Shown in pieces: positions 9,228 through 17,322 of a stretch of 64,000 nt of DNA (positions are counted from its first letter, which is position 1; every line of letters starts with the position of its first letter). The notes below the pieces were generated by a model that saw nothing but the letters and a program-made list of their open reading frames with translations, searched no databases and was not told the DNA's origin. Source of the stretch: UBA10364 sp905182675 (GTDB lineage: Bacteria > Bacteroidota > Bacteroidia > Flavobacteriales > Schleiferiaceae); the NCBI GenBank assembly GCA_963933975.1, contig CAWVWE010000002.1, forward strand, positions 42,419 through 106,418. Direction: 5' to 3'. The position numbers and the translations under genes were made by a program.

Positions 9228-10214
9228 ATGCCACGAGTACTTATCACAGGAGCTGCAGGATTTCTTGGATCGCATCTTTGCGACCGATTTATGGCGGAGG
9301 GCTTTGAGGTTCTAGGAATGGACAACTTGATCACTGGAAACATGGAGAATTTGGAGCACCTTTTGGGTAACCCTAACTTCACATTCTACAACAACGATGT
9401 GAGTAATTTCGTACATGTCCCCGGAAAACTAGACTATATTCTACATTTTGCCTCACCAGCCTCCCCTATTGATTACTTGAAGATACCTATCCAAACTCTA
9501 AAGGTGAGTTCACTTGGTACACATAACTTATTGGGATTGGCATTGAATAAAAAAGCAAGGATTTTAGTAGCCTCTACCTCTGAGGTGTACGGAGATCCTA
9601 AAGTTCATCCTCAGACGGAAGACTATTGGGGAAATGTCAATCCAGTAGGACCGCGTGGGGTGTATGATGAAGCCAAGCGCTTTATGGAATCAATGACCAT
9701 GGCGTATCATACGTATCACGGTTTAGAGACACGTATTGTGCGCATCTTCAATACTTATGGACCTCGAATGAGGCTTAATGACGGCCGTGTGTTACCTGCT
9801 TTTATAGGTCAAGCGCTGCGCGGCGAAGACCTTACCGTTTTTGGGGATGGTTCACAAACGCGTTCCTTTTGTTACGTAGATGATCTGGTGGAAGGTATAT
9901 ACAGATTACTCATGAGCGATCATACGCAGCCAGTGAACATTGGAAACCCAAATGAGATAACCATTGGTGAGTTTGCTGAAGAGATTATAAAGCTCACTGG
10001 TACTTCCCAAAAAGTCATTTACCAACCAAGACCCGTGGACGACCCAATGCAACGAAAACCGGACATCACAAAAGCGGAAGAATTGTTGGGTTGGCAACCT
10101 CAAGTCATGCGTGCTGAGGGGCTAAAAAAAACCTATACGTGGTTTCAAAGCTTACCGGAAGAAAGATTATACAGAAAAGAGCATAGAGACTTTGCTGGCT
10201 TTAGCAGAAAATAG
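9228..10214 (+). CDS. UDP-glucuronate decarboxylase (UDP-xylose synthase), extended SDR
   Basis: Extended short-chain dehydrogenase of 328 residues that converts UDP-glucuronate to UDP-xylose (or its 4-keto intermediate). The NAD-binding GAAGFLGSH motif is at residues 8-16; the catalytic Tyr and Lys are in GVYDEAKRF (YxxxK) preceded by STSEVYGD. Segments such as FNTYGPRMRLNDGRV and the FCYVDDLVEG segment are typical of UXS rather than of dTDP-glucose dehydratase. It follows ugd with a two-base gap, so the pair probably supplies UDP-xylose. Specificity is inferred from family resemblance and this pairing. Confidence 0.9.
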   Translation: MPRVLITGAAGFLGSHLCDRFMAEGFEVLGMDNLITGNMENLEHLLGNPNFTFYNNDVSNFVHVPGKLDYILHFASPASPIDYLKIPIQTLKVSSLGTHNLLGLALNKKARILVASTSEVYGDPKVHPQTEDYWGNVNPVGPRGVYDEAKRFMESMTMAYHTYHGLETRIVRIFNTYGPRMRLNDGRVLPAFIGQALRGEDLTVFGDGSQTRSFCYVDDLVEGIYRLLMSDHTQPVNIGNPNEITIGEFAEEIIKLTGTSQKVIYQPRPVDDPMQRKPDITKAEELLGWQPQVMRAEGLKKTYTWFQSLPEERLYRKEHRDFAGFSRK

Positions 10215-10244
10215 ACCTTTGCTGAACCAATTCAAACCAATAAC

Positions 10245-11270
10245 ATGATTCAAATACTCGTTACAGGAGGACTCGGATATATTGGCTCACACACCGTTGT
10301 AGAGCTTATAAATGCAGGTTACGAGCCTATTGTTATTGACAACTTAAGCGAAAGCCCGATTGAGGTAAAGACTCGTATTGAAAAAATTGTGGGTCGGGAA
10401 ATTATTTTTCGGCAAGTAGAAATGTGCGATAAATCAGCACTAGATGCTGTTTTAACAGAATTCCCTAAAATCGTCGGTAGCATCCACTTTGCCGCATTTC
10501 TTTTGGTCAACGAAAGTGTTACTGCACCATTAAAGTATTATTACAACAATCTACTGAGCACCATGAATCTATTAAGGAGCATGGAAGAACATGGTATAAG
10601 CAACCTCGTATTTTCTAGTTCATGTACGGTTTATGGCACACCTGAAAACCCTCATGTGGACGAAAATGCACCTGTTCAACCTGCAGAAAGCCCCTATGGT
10701 AACACCAAAAAGATGGGAGAAGAGATTCTTCGTGACTTCACCGCCGCAGGTGTTATGAATACTCTGAGCTTGAGATACTTCAATCCGATTGGTGCACATC
10801 CTACAAGTATGATTGGAGAATTCCAAGATGGCGAACCACATCACTTGGTTCCCTACATCACGGAAACAGCCATAGGTAAACGTAAAGAATTAAAGGTATT
10901 TGGCACGGATTACGACACGAGAGATGGCTCATGTCTGCGGGACTATATTCATGTGATAGATATTGCAAAAGCTCACATTCTAGCTGTACAGCACTTGGTA
11001 GATAGTGATGAGCATGGATACGATGTCATAAACTTAGGATCGGGGAATGGGTCTACAGTATTAGAAATGATCCACGCATTTGAGCGTGCCACAAATATTC
11101 CTATTCCCTATCATATAGCGCCGCGCCGCGCCGGGGATGTGCCAGCTGTTTATGCTAATATCGCCAAGGCTCAGCGTGTTCTTGGCTGGACTCCTGAAAA
11201 AACCTTAGAAGATATGTTGCGCGATGCTTGGAATTTCGAGCAGGCCTTGGTAAAAAAAACAACAATATGA
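10245..11270 (+). CDS. galE: UDP-glucose 4-epimerase
   Basis: NAD-dependent epimerase interconverting UDP-glucose and UDP-galactose; 341 residues. The GGLGYIGSH motif sits at the N-terminus (about residues 8-16), SSSCTVYG carries the catalytic serine region, and YGNTKKMGE holds the catalytic Tyr-x3-Lys. The RYFNPIGAHPTSMIGE and CLRDYIHVIDIAKAH segments are characteristic of GalE. It lies 30 bases after the decarboxylase gene and its stop overlaps the rfbB start as ATGA. It probably shares the transcript with its neighbours and provides a further branch of the nucleotide-sugar pool. Confidence 0.94.
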   Translation: MIQILVTGGLGYIGSHTVVELINAGYEPIVIDNLSESPIEVKTRIEKIVGREIIFRQVEMCDKSALDAVLTEFPKIVGSIHFAAFLLVNESVTAPLKYYYNNLLSTMNLLRSMEEHGISNLVFSSSCTVYGTPENPHVDENAPVQPAESPYGNTKKMGEEILRDFTAAGVMNTLSLRYFNPIGAHPTSMIGEFQDGEPHHLVPYITETAIGKRKELKVFGTDYDTRDGSCLRDYIHVIDIAKAHILAVQHLVDSDEHGYDVINLGSGNGSTVLEMIHAFERATNIPIPYHIAPRRAGDVPAVYANIAKAQRVLGWTPEKTLEDMLRDAWNFEQALVKKTTI

Positions 11271-12316
11271 AAAACATTATCATTACCGGCGGAGCCGGAT
11301 TTATAGGTTCACATGTAGTGCGTTTGTTCGTAAATAAGTACCCAAACTACCGCATTATCAATGTTGACTTTTTGACCTATGCGGGGAATCTCGAGAACTT
11401 ACAAGACATCGATAAAGCGCCTAATTATGTATTTGAGCGTGTCGATATCGTGGATGCCACAGCGGTCGATGCTTTGTTTGATAAATACCAGCCAGAGGGC
11501 GTTATTCATTTGGCTGCGGAAAGTCATGTAGACCGATCCATTAAGGATCCACTTGCGTTTTTACGCACGAATGTTTTAGGCACAGCAAATCTATTGAACA
11601 GCTTCAAGCGCATTCATTCGGATTTTGAAGGCAAGCGCTTCTACCATATCTCTACGGATGAGGTTTACGGAAGCTTGGGCGCTGAGGGTTTATTTGAAGA
11701 GACCACCTCCTATGACCCTAATAGTCCATACAGTGCCTCTAAAGCAAGCTCTGACCACTTTGTGAGGGCCTATGGTGAGACCTATGGCCTTCCTTATGTC
11801 ATCACCAATTGCTCTAATAATTATGGGCAGCACCAATTCCCTGAAAAACTCATTCCATTGTTCATTAACAACATTGTTGAAGAAAAGCCACTACCTGTTT
11901 ACGGCGATGGAAACTACACCCGCGACTGGCTATACGTCGTGGACCATGCTCGTGCCATTGATCTAGTGTTCCATAACGGAAAGAACGCCGAAACCTACAA
12001 CATCGGAGGTTTTAATGAGTGGACCAACCTTAACCTGATCAAGGTTTTATGTACACAAATGGATCAGAAGCTTGGACGAACTCCAGGGAGCAGCGAAAAA
12101 CTGATCACCTATGTGAAAGACCGCCCAGGTCATGACAAAAGATATGCTATAGATGCCACGAAAATTCAAAGAGAATTAGGTTGGGAGCCTAGCGTTACTT
12201 TTGAACAAGGGCTAGGCATCACAATTGACTGGTATTTGGCCAATCAAGCATGGTTAAAAAATGTCACCTCAGGATCTTATCAGGACTACTACAAAAACAT
12301 GTACGCGAGCAGTTAA
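11267..12316 (+). CDS. rfbB: dTDP-glucose 4,6-dehydratase
   Basis: Enzyme converting dTDP-glucose to dTDP-4-keto-6-deoxyglucose, the branch point toward dTDP-rhamnose and other deoxysugars; 349 residues from ATG 11267. That start forms an ATGA overlap with galE and places the GGAGFIGSH motif at residues 7-15; a longer reading from 11228 would run into galE and is rejected. Catalytic motifs are HISTDEVYGSLG and YSASKASSDH (YxxxK), followed by TNCSNNYGQHQFPEKLIPL, which is diagnostic for RmlB. The usual partners rmlA, rmlC and rmlD are not in the window. Confidence 0.95.
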   Translation: MKNIIITGGAGFIGSHVVRLFVNKYPNYRIINVDFLTYAGNLENLQDIDKAPNYVFERVDIVDATAVDALFDKYQPEGVIHLAAESHVDRSIKDPLAFLRTNVLGTANLLNSFKRIHSDFEGKRFYHISTDEVYGSLGAEGLFEETTSYDPNSPYSASKASSDHFVRAYGETYGLPYVITNCSNNYGQHQFPEKLIPLFINNIVEEKPLPVYGDGNYTRDWLYVVDHARAIDLVFHNGKNAETYNIGGFNEWTNLNLIKVLCTQMDQKLGRTPGSSEKLITYVKDRPGHDKRYAIDATKIQRELGWEPSVTFEQGLGITIDWYLANQAWLKNVTSGSYQDYYKNMYASS

Positions 12317-12334
12317 TTGCGTAATTTGCGCGCC

Positions 12335-13285
12335 ATGAGAGGGGTCGTAATAAAAAGCACAGGAAGTTGGTATCACGTTCGAGAAATCGACAGTGGTTCA
12401 TTGTTCGATTGCAGAATTAAAGGGAAATTCCGCATTACTGGAATCAAAAGCACCAACCCCCTCGCTGTTGGAGACGTTGTTGTTTTTGAATTAGAAGACG
12501 GCTATGAGCATCAAGGGGTTATAAGCGGTATTGAAGACCGACGTAACTATATCATTCGAAAAAGTGTCAATCTAAGTAAGCGCATTCAGATCATTGCCTC
12601 TAATATGGATCAAGCCTTATTAGTTACTACCCTCGCCCAGCCAGCTACATCTACTGGGTTTATGGACCGTTTTTTAACCACTGCGGAAGCCTACAATATC
12701 CCGACGATCATCGTATTTAATAAATTAGACGTTTACGGCGAAGAGGAATTGGCTGAACTCGCCTATCGGAAAGCAGTCTATGGAGCCATTGGATATACCA
12801 TCCTGGAGACTTCAGCAACGGAATCCATAGGATTAGAAGAACTAAAAAAGGTTCTAAAAGATAAAAACACACTTTTGAGCGGCCACAGTGGTGTAGGGAA
12901 AAGTACGTTAATAAACGCAGTGGAGCCTTCTCTTGATATCAGAACGGGTGAGGTAAGCACCTCCTCGCATCACAAAGGACAGCATACTACTACGTTCGCT
13001 GAAATGCATCCATTGCAGATTGGCGGCGACATTATCGATACACCAGGAATCAAAGGGTTTGGCCTCGTCAATTTAGAAAAAGAGGAGATAAGCCATTTCT
13101 TCCCTGAAATTTTCGCCCTAAGCAAAGGGTGTAAATATCACAATTGTCTGCATGTTAATGAACCGCTATGCGCTGTTAAAAACGCAATAGAGTCCAATAA
13201 TATTGCACCAACTCGATATGAGAGTTATATTAACCAATTAAACGACTATGATGAAGAAAATCATTACCGCAGCACTAGCCATTAG
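12335..13285 (+). CDS. rsgA: Ribosome small subunit-dependent GTPase A
   Basis: Circularly permuted GTPase acting in late 30S subunit maturation; 316 residues from ATG 12335. The order is an N-terminal OB fold (about 1-65), then G4 NKLD (129-132), G1 GHSGVGKS (183-190) and G3 DTPGIKGFG, followed by the C-terminal zinc-finger region CKYHNCLHVNEPLC. The TTG at 12317 is a possible longer start but adds residues not found in the family. A near -7 sequence (TAATTTG) ends about 6 bases before the ATG, so the mRNA may be nearly leaderless. The last 38 bases overlap the start of the next lipoprotein gene. Confidence 0.94.
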   Translation: MRGVVIKSTGSWYHVREIDSGSLFDCRIKGKFRITGIKSTNPLAVGDVVVFELEDGYEHQGVISGIEDRRNYIIRKSVNLSKRIQIIASNMDQALLVTTLAQPATSTGFMDRFLTTAEAYNIPTIIVFNKLDVYGEEELAELAYRKAVYGAIGYTILETSATESIGLEELKKVLKDKNTLLSGHSGVGKSTLINAVEPSLDIRTGEVSTSSHHKGQHTTTFAEMHPLQIGGDIIDTPGIKGFGLVNLEKEEISHFFPEIFALSKGCKYHNCLHVNEPLCAVKNAIESNNIAPTRYESYINQLNDYDEENHYRSTSH

Positions 13286-13955
13286 TGCCCTCGCCTTAAC
13301 CTCTTGTGTTGGAAGCGCAAAAGCAGTTGTTTCTACGAATGAAGTAGTCACTAAAATAAAACCTGTAAATACTGCTTTTGAATGGAGCAAAGGAGGTGAA
13401 TTCGCCTATTTATATCTACAAACTTTTGACCTGGCTGAATCTAAATTAGACGCAGTGGCATCTAAAGGTATGGGTCAAGCAATTTTCATAGACGCCCCAT
13501 TCTTACTCATTGATCCGGTGGCAACCACTAGATTTTTCACGGATGTCGTGGAGCCCGGAACAGCATTTAGAATAAATGAACTTGCTGGATTCTCGAAAAA
13601 CACCTACAGCGAAAGAGGAATTGCATTCTTAAGAGCATGCTCTGAAAGAGGTCTAATGGTTTATATTTTAGCCAATGAGAAAGAAATCACAGGAATCATA
13701 CAAGATTTAAGTAGAATGCAGATCGAAGTAATGCCCTGTATGATTGAAGGTGAGATAATCCCTGGATCAATGGCCCAAAACATGACCTTGATGGAATTGA
13801 AAAACGGAAATAGGTTGGGTATGATTCTAACTACCAGTTTAGGTGAAGCGTCAGGTTTTACAGGTATGACAGATGCCATGCGCGAATCTGCAAGCCAATT
13901 ATACCAGGAGGTCGCTGATAAATTAATCTTGTTCCCTAATCCAGCATTTAACTAA
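13248..13955 (+). CDS. Degenerate e(P4)-like HAD-fold lipoprotein, probably non-catalytic
   Basis: A 235-residue lipoprotein: basic N-terminus, hydrophobic core, lipobox LTSC with Cys20. The layout follows the lipoprotein e(P4)/class C acid phosphatase family: the YLQTFDLAESKLD helix (residues 56-68), a strand at the nucleophile site (82-89), the GIAFLRACSERGLMVYILANE segment (124-144) corresponding to the family's cap/strand-2 region, and a C-terminal LILFPNPAFN matching the family's end. Key residues are altered: where DxDxT is expected there is D82-A-P-F-L, and the GDNLxDF metal site reads GNRLGMI (187-193). It is therefore likely inactive as a phosphatase. It overlaps rsgA and abuts dtd. 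Confidence 0.7.
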   Translation: MMKKIITAALAISALALTSCVGSAKAVVSTNEVVTKIKPVNTAFEWSKGGEFAYLYLQTFDLAESKLDAVASKGMGQAIFIDAPFLLIDPVATTRFFTDVVEPGTAFRINELAGFSKNTYSERGIAFLRACSERGLMVYILANEKEITGIIQDLSRMQIEVMPCMIEGEIIPGSMAQNMTLMELKNGNRLGMILTTSLGEASGFTGMTDAMRESASQLYQEVADKLILFPNPAFN

Positions 13956-14408
13956 ATGAGGGCTCTACTGCAACGTGTTTCTGAGGCATCCGTTGCAGTA
14001 CAGGGAAACGTATTGGGAGAAATATCTAAAGGACTCCTTGTTTTACTTGGCATTGGGTCTGATGACACCCAAGAAGATGCTGATTGGCTGAGTCGGAAAA
14101 TAAGCAATATGCGTCTTTTTCCGGATGAAGATCTCGTAATGAATCTTGACATCGCTCAAGCTCATGGATCCATTCTCCTGATCAGTCAGTTTACGTTGCA
14201 GGCTAGTACACAGAAAGGTAATAGACCCAGCTATATCAAAGCAGCACGTCCTGCTATAGCTGAGCCACTTTACGAATACTTCAAAGACCGTCTATGTTCT
14301 GAAAGTGGGCAAGATGTACAATCCGGTATATTTGGGTCCGATATGCAAGTGCAACTCATCAACGATGGTCCAGTGACCATTTGGATAGATTCAAAAAACA
14401 GAGAATAA
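13956..14408 (+). CDS. dtd: D-aminoacyl-tRNA deacylase
   Basis: Homodimeric enzyme of 150 residues that removes D-amino acids (and glycine mischarged on tRNA-Ala) from tRNAs. The two signature motifs of the family are present: SQFTLQA near residue 77 and NDGPVTIW near residue 137, with the MRALLQRVSEASV start typical of Dtd. It is cytosolic. The gene follows the lipoprotein gene immediately and is followed one base later by a MazG-like gene, so rsgA to mazG is probably a single quality-control and housekeeping operon ending at the hairpin at 14781-14823. Confidence 0.95.
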   Translation: MRALLQRVSEASVAVQGNVLGEISKGLLVLLGIGSDDTQEDADWLSRKISNMRLFPDEDLVMNLDIAQAHGSILLISQFTLQASTQKGNRPSYIKAARPAIAEPLYEYFKDRLCSESGQDVQSGIFGSDMQVQLINDGPVTIWIDSKNRE

Positions 14409-14409
14409 T

Positions 14410-14769
14410 ATGGCTCTAGACCCTATAAACGTAGATCGATCACTTCCCTTAGGAAAACTCCAAGTGGATGTGCACGAGTGGATCGCCAATCATGGCGTAC
14501 GCTACTTCAATGAACTCACGAACATGGCTCAGCTTACAGAGGAGGTTGGCGAAGTCGCTAGAATCATTGCGCGTCGTTATGGCGAACAAAGTGAAAAGGA
14601 GAGTGACCAATCAAAAGACTTGGGTGAAGAACTTAGCGATGCTCTGTTCGTCATACTTTGTCTGGCAAACCAGACCGGTACCGATCTTCAAGTAGCTTTT
14701 GATAAAAAAATGAAGGTCAAACAAGAGCGTGACCACGAAAGGCATCAGAATAACAAAAAATTGAAATAA
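14410..14769 (+). CDS. MazG-like nucleotide pyrophosphohydrolase
   Basis: A 119-residue all-alpha NTP pyrophosphohydrolase of the MazG superfamily, which hydrolyses (non-canonical) nucleoside triphosphates to monophosphates. Metal-binding signatures are visible: the EEVGEVAR helix (about residues 45-52) and the EELSDALF helix (about 73-80), giving the ExxE...ExxD arrangement. The tail is strongly charged (KQERDHERHQNNKK). It is the last gene before a perfect 20-bp hairpin. Substrate preference is not deducible. Confidence 0.87.
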   Translation: MALDPINVDRSLPLGKLQVDVHEWIANHGVRYFNELTNMAQLTEEVGEVARIIARRYGEQSEKESDQSKDLGEELSDALFVILCLANQTGTDLQVAFDKKMKVKQERDHERHQNNKKLK

Positions 14770-14780
14770 GCATTGTTTCA

Positions 14781-14823
14781 CAAACAAGAAAGCCGCCTTA
14801 CATTAAGGCGGCTTTCTTGTTTG
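14781..14823. terminator. Bidirectional intrinsic terminator (20-bp stem)
   Basis: A perfect 20-bp inverted repeat (arms 14781-14800 and 14804-14823, 3-base loop) with a GCCGCC core and A/T-rich flanks lies between the stops of the convergent MazG-like and TonB-receptor genes. It can terminate transcription from both sides. Confidence 0.85.
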
Positions 14824-14836
14824 CGGAATGATTTAG

Positions 14837-16927
14837 CTATCTAAATCTCAATTCGATCCCCGTAGAAATCCAACGACCTGGCTGGGCGACATTACCCCTA
14901 TCAAAATAGTATTGATCAAGAGCATTGTTGATGTTTAAAAACGCTTGGAAGGGTATTTGACGGCGGGTTATACCGGCGACAGGAGCCCAATAAAGTTTGG
15001 CATCTACAGTTAAAAATGGTGCATAGTCAACCTGTTCACCTGTGGTAAAAGACTCGTAGGTACCCACCCGGTCTTGAGCAGTTACTGCCCACTTGAGAAA
15101 AAGACCATTACCCAGTCTATTGTTTACCGTGATATTAGCTTTCGCACCTAAATAGTCTAGAGCATATAAAGACGTGTATTCTACCTCAGGTGTGCTTCCC
15201 TGCATAAACATGAAGGAACCAACAATACTGCGTACAAAATCTTTGCGTTTGGAGGCGTAATAACCAAAGTTCCCCTCTAAACCCGTAAGGTTGAGGTTGG
15301 TGATGTTTTGTGCAAATGCCGTATCGTTCCCGGGAAACTTCACCCAATCAATGAGGTTGGTAGAACGACGGTGGAAAGCAGCTGCGTTATAACGTATATT
15401 ATTCTGGACTCCGCGGCGATAACCTGCTTCGAAATTCTGGGCACTTTCATGATCTAAATCCAAGGATCCGTAGGCATTTCCACGTGCGTAATATAGATCG
15501 GTGTAGGTAGGATAGCGTACACTTTGGTCGACAGAGGCATATAAAGTAGATAGTTTTCCAAGCTTGAAGCCCACATCAATTCCTGGACTCCAGGCACTAA
15601 CAATAATTTCCGAGCCTAATTGACGTTGGTTCAATAGCATCCCTGCTGTAATTCTTAAAGGACCGTCACTGTAACGGTGCTCCGCGAAATAGCTCATGTT
15701 TAATTGGTCCTGGTAACGGGTGTAAGACGCAGGCCAATTTGGAACCTCTACAGGGTCTATAATTCCTGTTTGACCCAAGGCATTGGAGAGAATTTCATCA
15801 TAACGTATATTCATACCCACCGTAGTAATGTGACGTGGATTCCACTCGTAAGAGCCGTGGGTATTTGCGGTCCATGCTGCTGTTTTGTGGAAGTTGTGAC
15901 CGCCATACCATGATGCCGCGGTGTCCCCAGTGTTGGCACGAAAATAAGTGCCGTCTTCATTTCTTTCATAGGCGACCTGATCGGCATTAAAGCCAGCGAG
16001 ACCTTGGGTTTCTCGATAGAGTTCAAATCTATCTGTAGCGCCTACATAATTAACTTTCAAGTCATACGAAAAACCATTCTTTTTCAAATTCAAGCGCGCT
16101 CCTAAAACACGTGTCGACGTCGCCTCAAACTGGTCTGGAAACGACGACGAGTAATAGTTTGATGCACCAAATCCTTTTTGATTTTCAGCATACAAAAGTG
16201 ACAAATTACCCAATGTCCCTCCGAAGTTTACAGCACGGTCCAGGGACATCATAAATCTATCGCTTTTGAAATCTGTGTTCGCCATATAGCCACTGCTCTG
16301 GTCACGTTGGTAAGCGATCTGTGCACCCCATTTCCCTATCTTCTTTCCTGCATTAAATCCATGGTGCTGAAGACCGTAACTACCTGCAGACACTCTGTAT
16401 CCTCCATTGATTTTTACTTGCGCTTTCTTAAGCACAATGTTTACCACTCCAGTCATAGCTCCCACCCCATGAACTCTTGAAGCTCCTCCGTGCAAAACTT
16501 CAATTCGCTCTATCATCGCGATAGGAATGGGAAGGTTCATGTTGTGATGACCAGTTTGCGCATTGTTCATGCGAACTCCATCCACAAGAACCAGGGTTTG
16601 GTCAAACGTACCTCCACGAATACCCAGGTCAGACTGAACGTCTAGGGGACCGCGCTGACGTACATCGATTCCTGCGACAAACTCAAGTAATTCATTGATC
16701 GTATTCACAGGCAATTCCTGAATCTCCTTAGCCGTAATAACAGTTACCGTTCGAGCCGCCTGAGCGTAGGTATCTCCCGCCACAGATGTGCTGACTTCGA
16801 CTTCATTTAATAAGGTTGGGCGCTCTTTTTTTGAAACAATTCCTCTCAATCCTGAGCGCTGTCCAAATTCTTGAGCACTTGATGAAACGGTTAAAAGCAG
16901 TAGGGAAACAATTAAAATACTTCTCAT
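14837..16927 (-). CDS. TonB-dependent outer-membrane receptor
   Basis: A 696-residue receptor with signal peptide (residues 1-18, ending SSSAQ), a plug domain (about 45-170) and a 22-strand barrel ending in an aromatic-basic terminus (GIELRFR). The plug carries typical segments: TVTVITAKEIQELP, IRGGTFDQTLVLVDGVRMN, and IERIEVLHGGAS. It lacks the carboxypeptidase-like N-terminal extension of SusC-type proteins, so it resembles BtuB/iron-siderophore receptors; the ligand is unknown and no riboswitch or Fur-like site is evident upstream. It is transcribed alone from a -7 box at 16955-16962 and ends at the shared hairpin. Confidence 0.9.
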   Translation of the reverse strand: MRSILIVSLLLLTVSSSAQEFGQRSGLRGIVSKKERPTLLNEVEVSTSVAGDTYAQAARTVTVITAKEIQELPVNTINELLEFVAGIDVRQRGPLDVQSDLGIRGGTFDQTLVLVDGVRMNNAQTGHHNMNLPIPIAMIERIEVLHGGASRVHGVGAMTGVVNIVLKKAQVKINGGYRVSAGSYGLQHHGFNAGKKIGKWGAQIAYQRDQSSGYMANTDFKSDRFMMSLDRAVNFGGTLGNLSLLYAENQKGFGASNYYSSSFPDQFEATSTRVLGARLNLKKNGFSYDLKVNYVGATDRFELYRETQGLAGFNADQVAYERNEDGTYFRANTGDTAASWYGGHNFHKTAAWTANTHGSYEWNPRHITTVGMNIRYDEILSNALGQTGIIDPVEVPNWPASYTRYQDQLNMSYFAEHRYSDGPLRITAGMLLNQRQLGSEIIVSAWSPGIDVGFKLGKLSTLYASVDQSVRYPTYTDLYYARGNAYGSLDLDHESAQNFEAGYRRGVQNNIRYNAAAFHRRSTNLIDWVKFPGNDTAFAQNITNLNLTGLEGNFGYYASKRKDFVRSIVGSFMFMQGSTPEVEYTSLYALDYLGAKANITVNNRLGNGLFLKWAVTAQDRVGTYESFTTGEQVDYAPFLTVDAKLYWAPVAGITRRQIPFQAFLNINNALDQYYFDRGNVAQPGRWISTGIELRFR

Positions 16928-16954
16928 GATCTAAGTAGATGTGTATTAGTATCG

Positions 16955-16962
16955 CAAATATA
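16955..16962 (-). promoter_or_regulatory. -7 promoter box (TATATTTG) of the TonB receptor gene
   Basis: On the minus strand TATATTTG matches TAnnTTTG exactly and lies 27 bases before the ATG at 16927. The position expected for a -33 element falls inside the atpC terminator hairpin, and no TTG is seen there. Confidence 0.55.
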
Positions 16963-16968
16963 GGGCGC

Positions 16969-17001
16969 AAAAAAATCCCCAAGACTTAAGTCTTGGGGAT
17001 T
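16969..17001 (-). terminator. Intrinsic terminator of atpD-atpC
   Basis: A 28-base perfect palindrome (14-bp arms 16974-16987 and 16988-17001) is followed, on the minus strand, by seven T residues. It sits 23 bases after the atpC stop. Confidence 0.88.
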
Positions 17002-17023
17002 GCAGTAGTTTACTCGATCGCAT

Positions 17024-17314
17024 TTAGCTTGCGAGTACAGATATGACATTGTTCTTACATTCGACAACACCACCTTTTACCTCAACGGTACATAGTTTAT
17101 CGTCTGTTACATCAAGAATAACTCGAGAGCTCATGTGGTCTAAGGTTCTTGTGTCGTCTGCGACGCGAACGCGCACCGTTCCTATTGCTAGAGTAGCAAT
17201 CAAGGGTGCATGATCGTTCAGGATTTGGAACAATCCATCTTTCCCAGGCAACTGAACAGCGCTCACTTCTCCTTTGAACAATACCTCTTCAGGTGTAATG
17301 ACTTCTAAGTACAT
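17024..17314 (-). CDS. atpC: F1 ATP synthase epsilon subunit (short form)
   Basis: Epsilon subunit of the F1 sector, 96 residues. It begins with the family segment MYLEVITPEEVLFKGEVS and contains FQILNDHAPLIATL and VKGGVVECKNNVISVLA, which together make up the N-terminal beta-sandwich domain. The usual C-terminal helical hairpin that can inhibit ATP hydrolysis is absent; short epsilon subunits of this kind are common in Bacteroidota, so this is not a truncation. It follows atpD by eight bases and ends at a strong hairpin. The remaining ATP synthase genes are not in the window. Confidence 0.93.
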   Translation of the reverse strand: MYLEVITPEEVLFKGEVSAVQLPGKDGLFQILNDHAPLIATLAIGTVRVRVADDTRTLDHMSSRVILDVTDDKLCTVEVKGGVVECKNNVISVLAS

Positions 17315-17322
17315 AGTCTGTT

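Noticed and set aside
11228..11266. Longer start of rfbB inside galE
   Set aside because: The Rossmann motif begins right after ATG 11267, which overlaps the galE stop as ATGA; the extra 13 residues are not family-like.
17024..17314. atpC as a truncated gene
   Set aside because: At 96 residues it lacks the C-terminal helical domain, but this short form is common in Bacteroidota and the domain present is complete.
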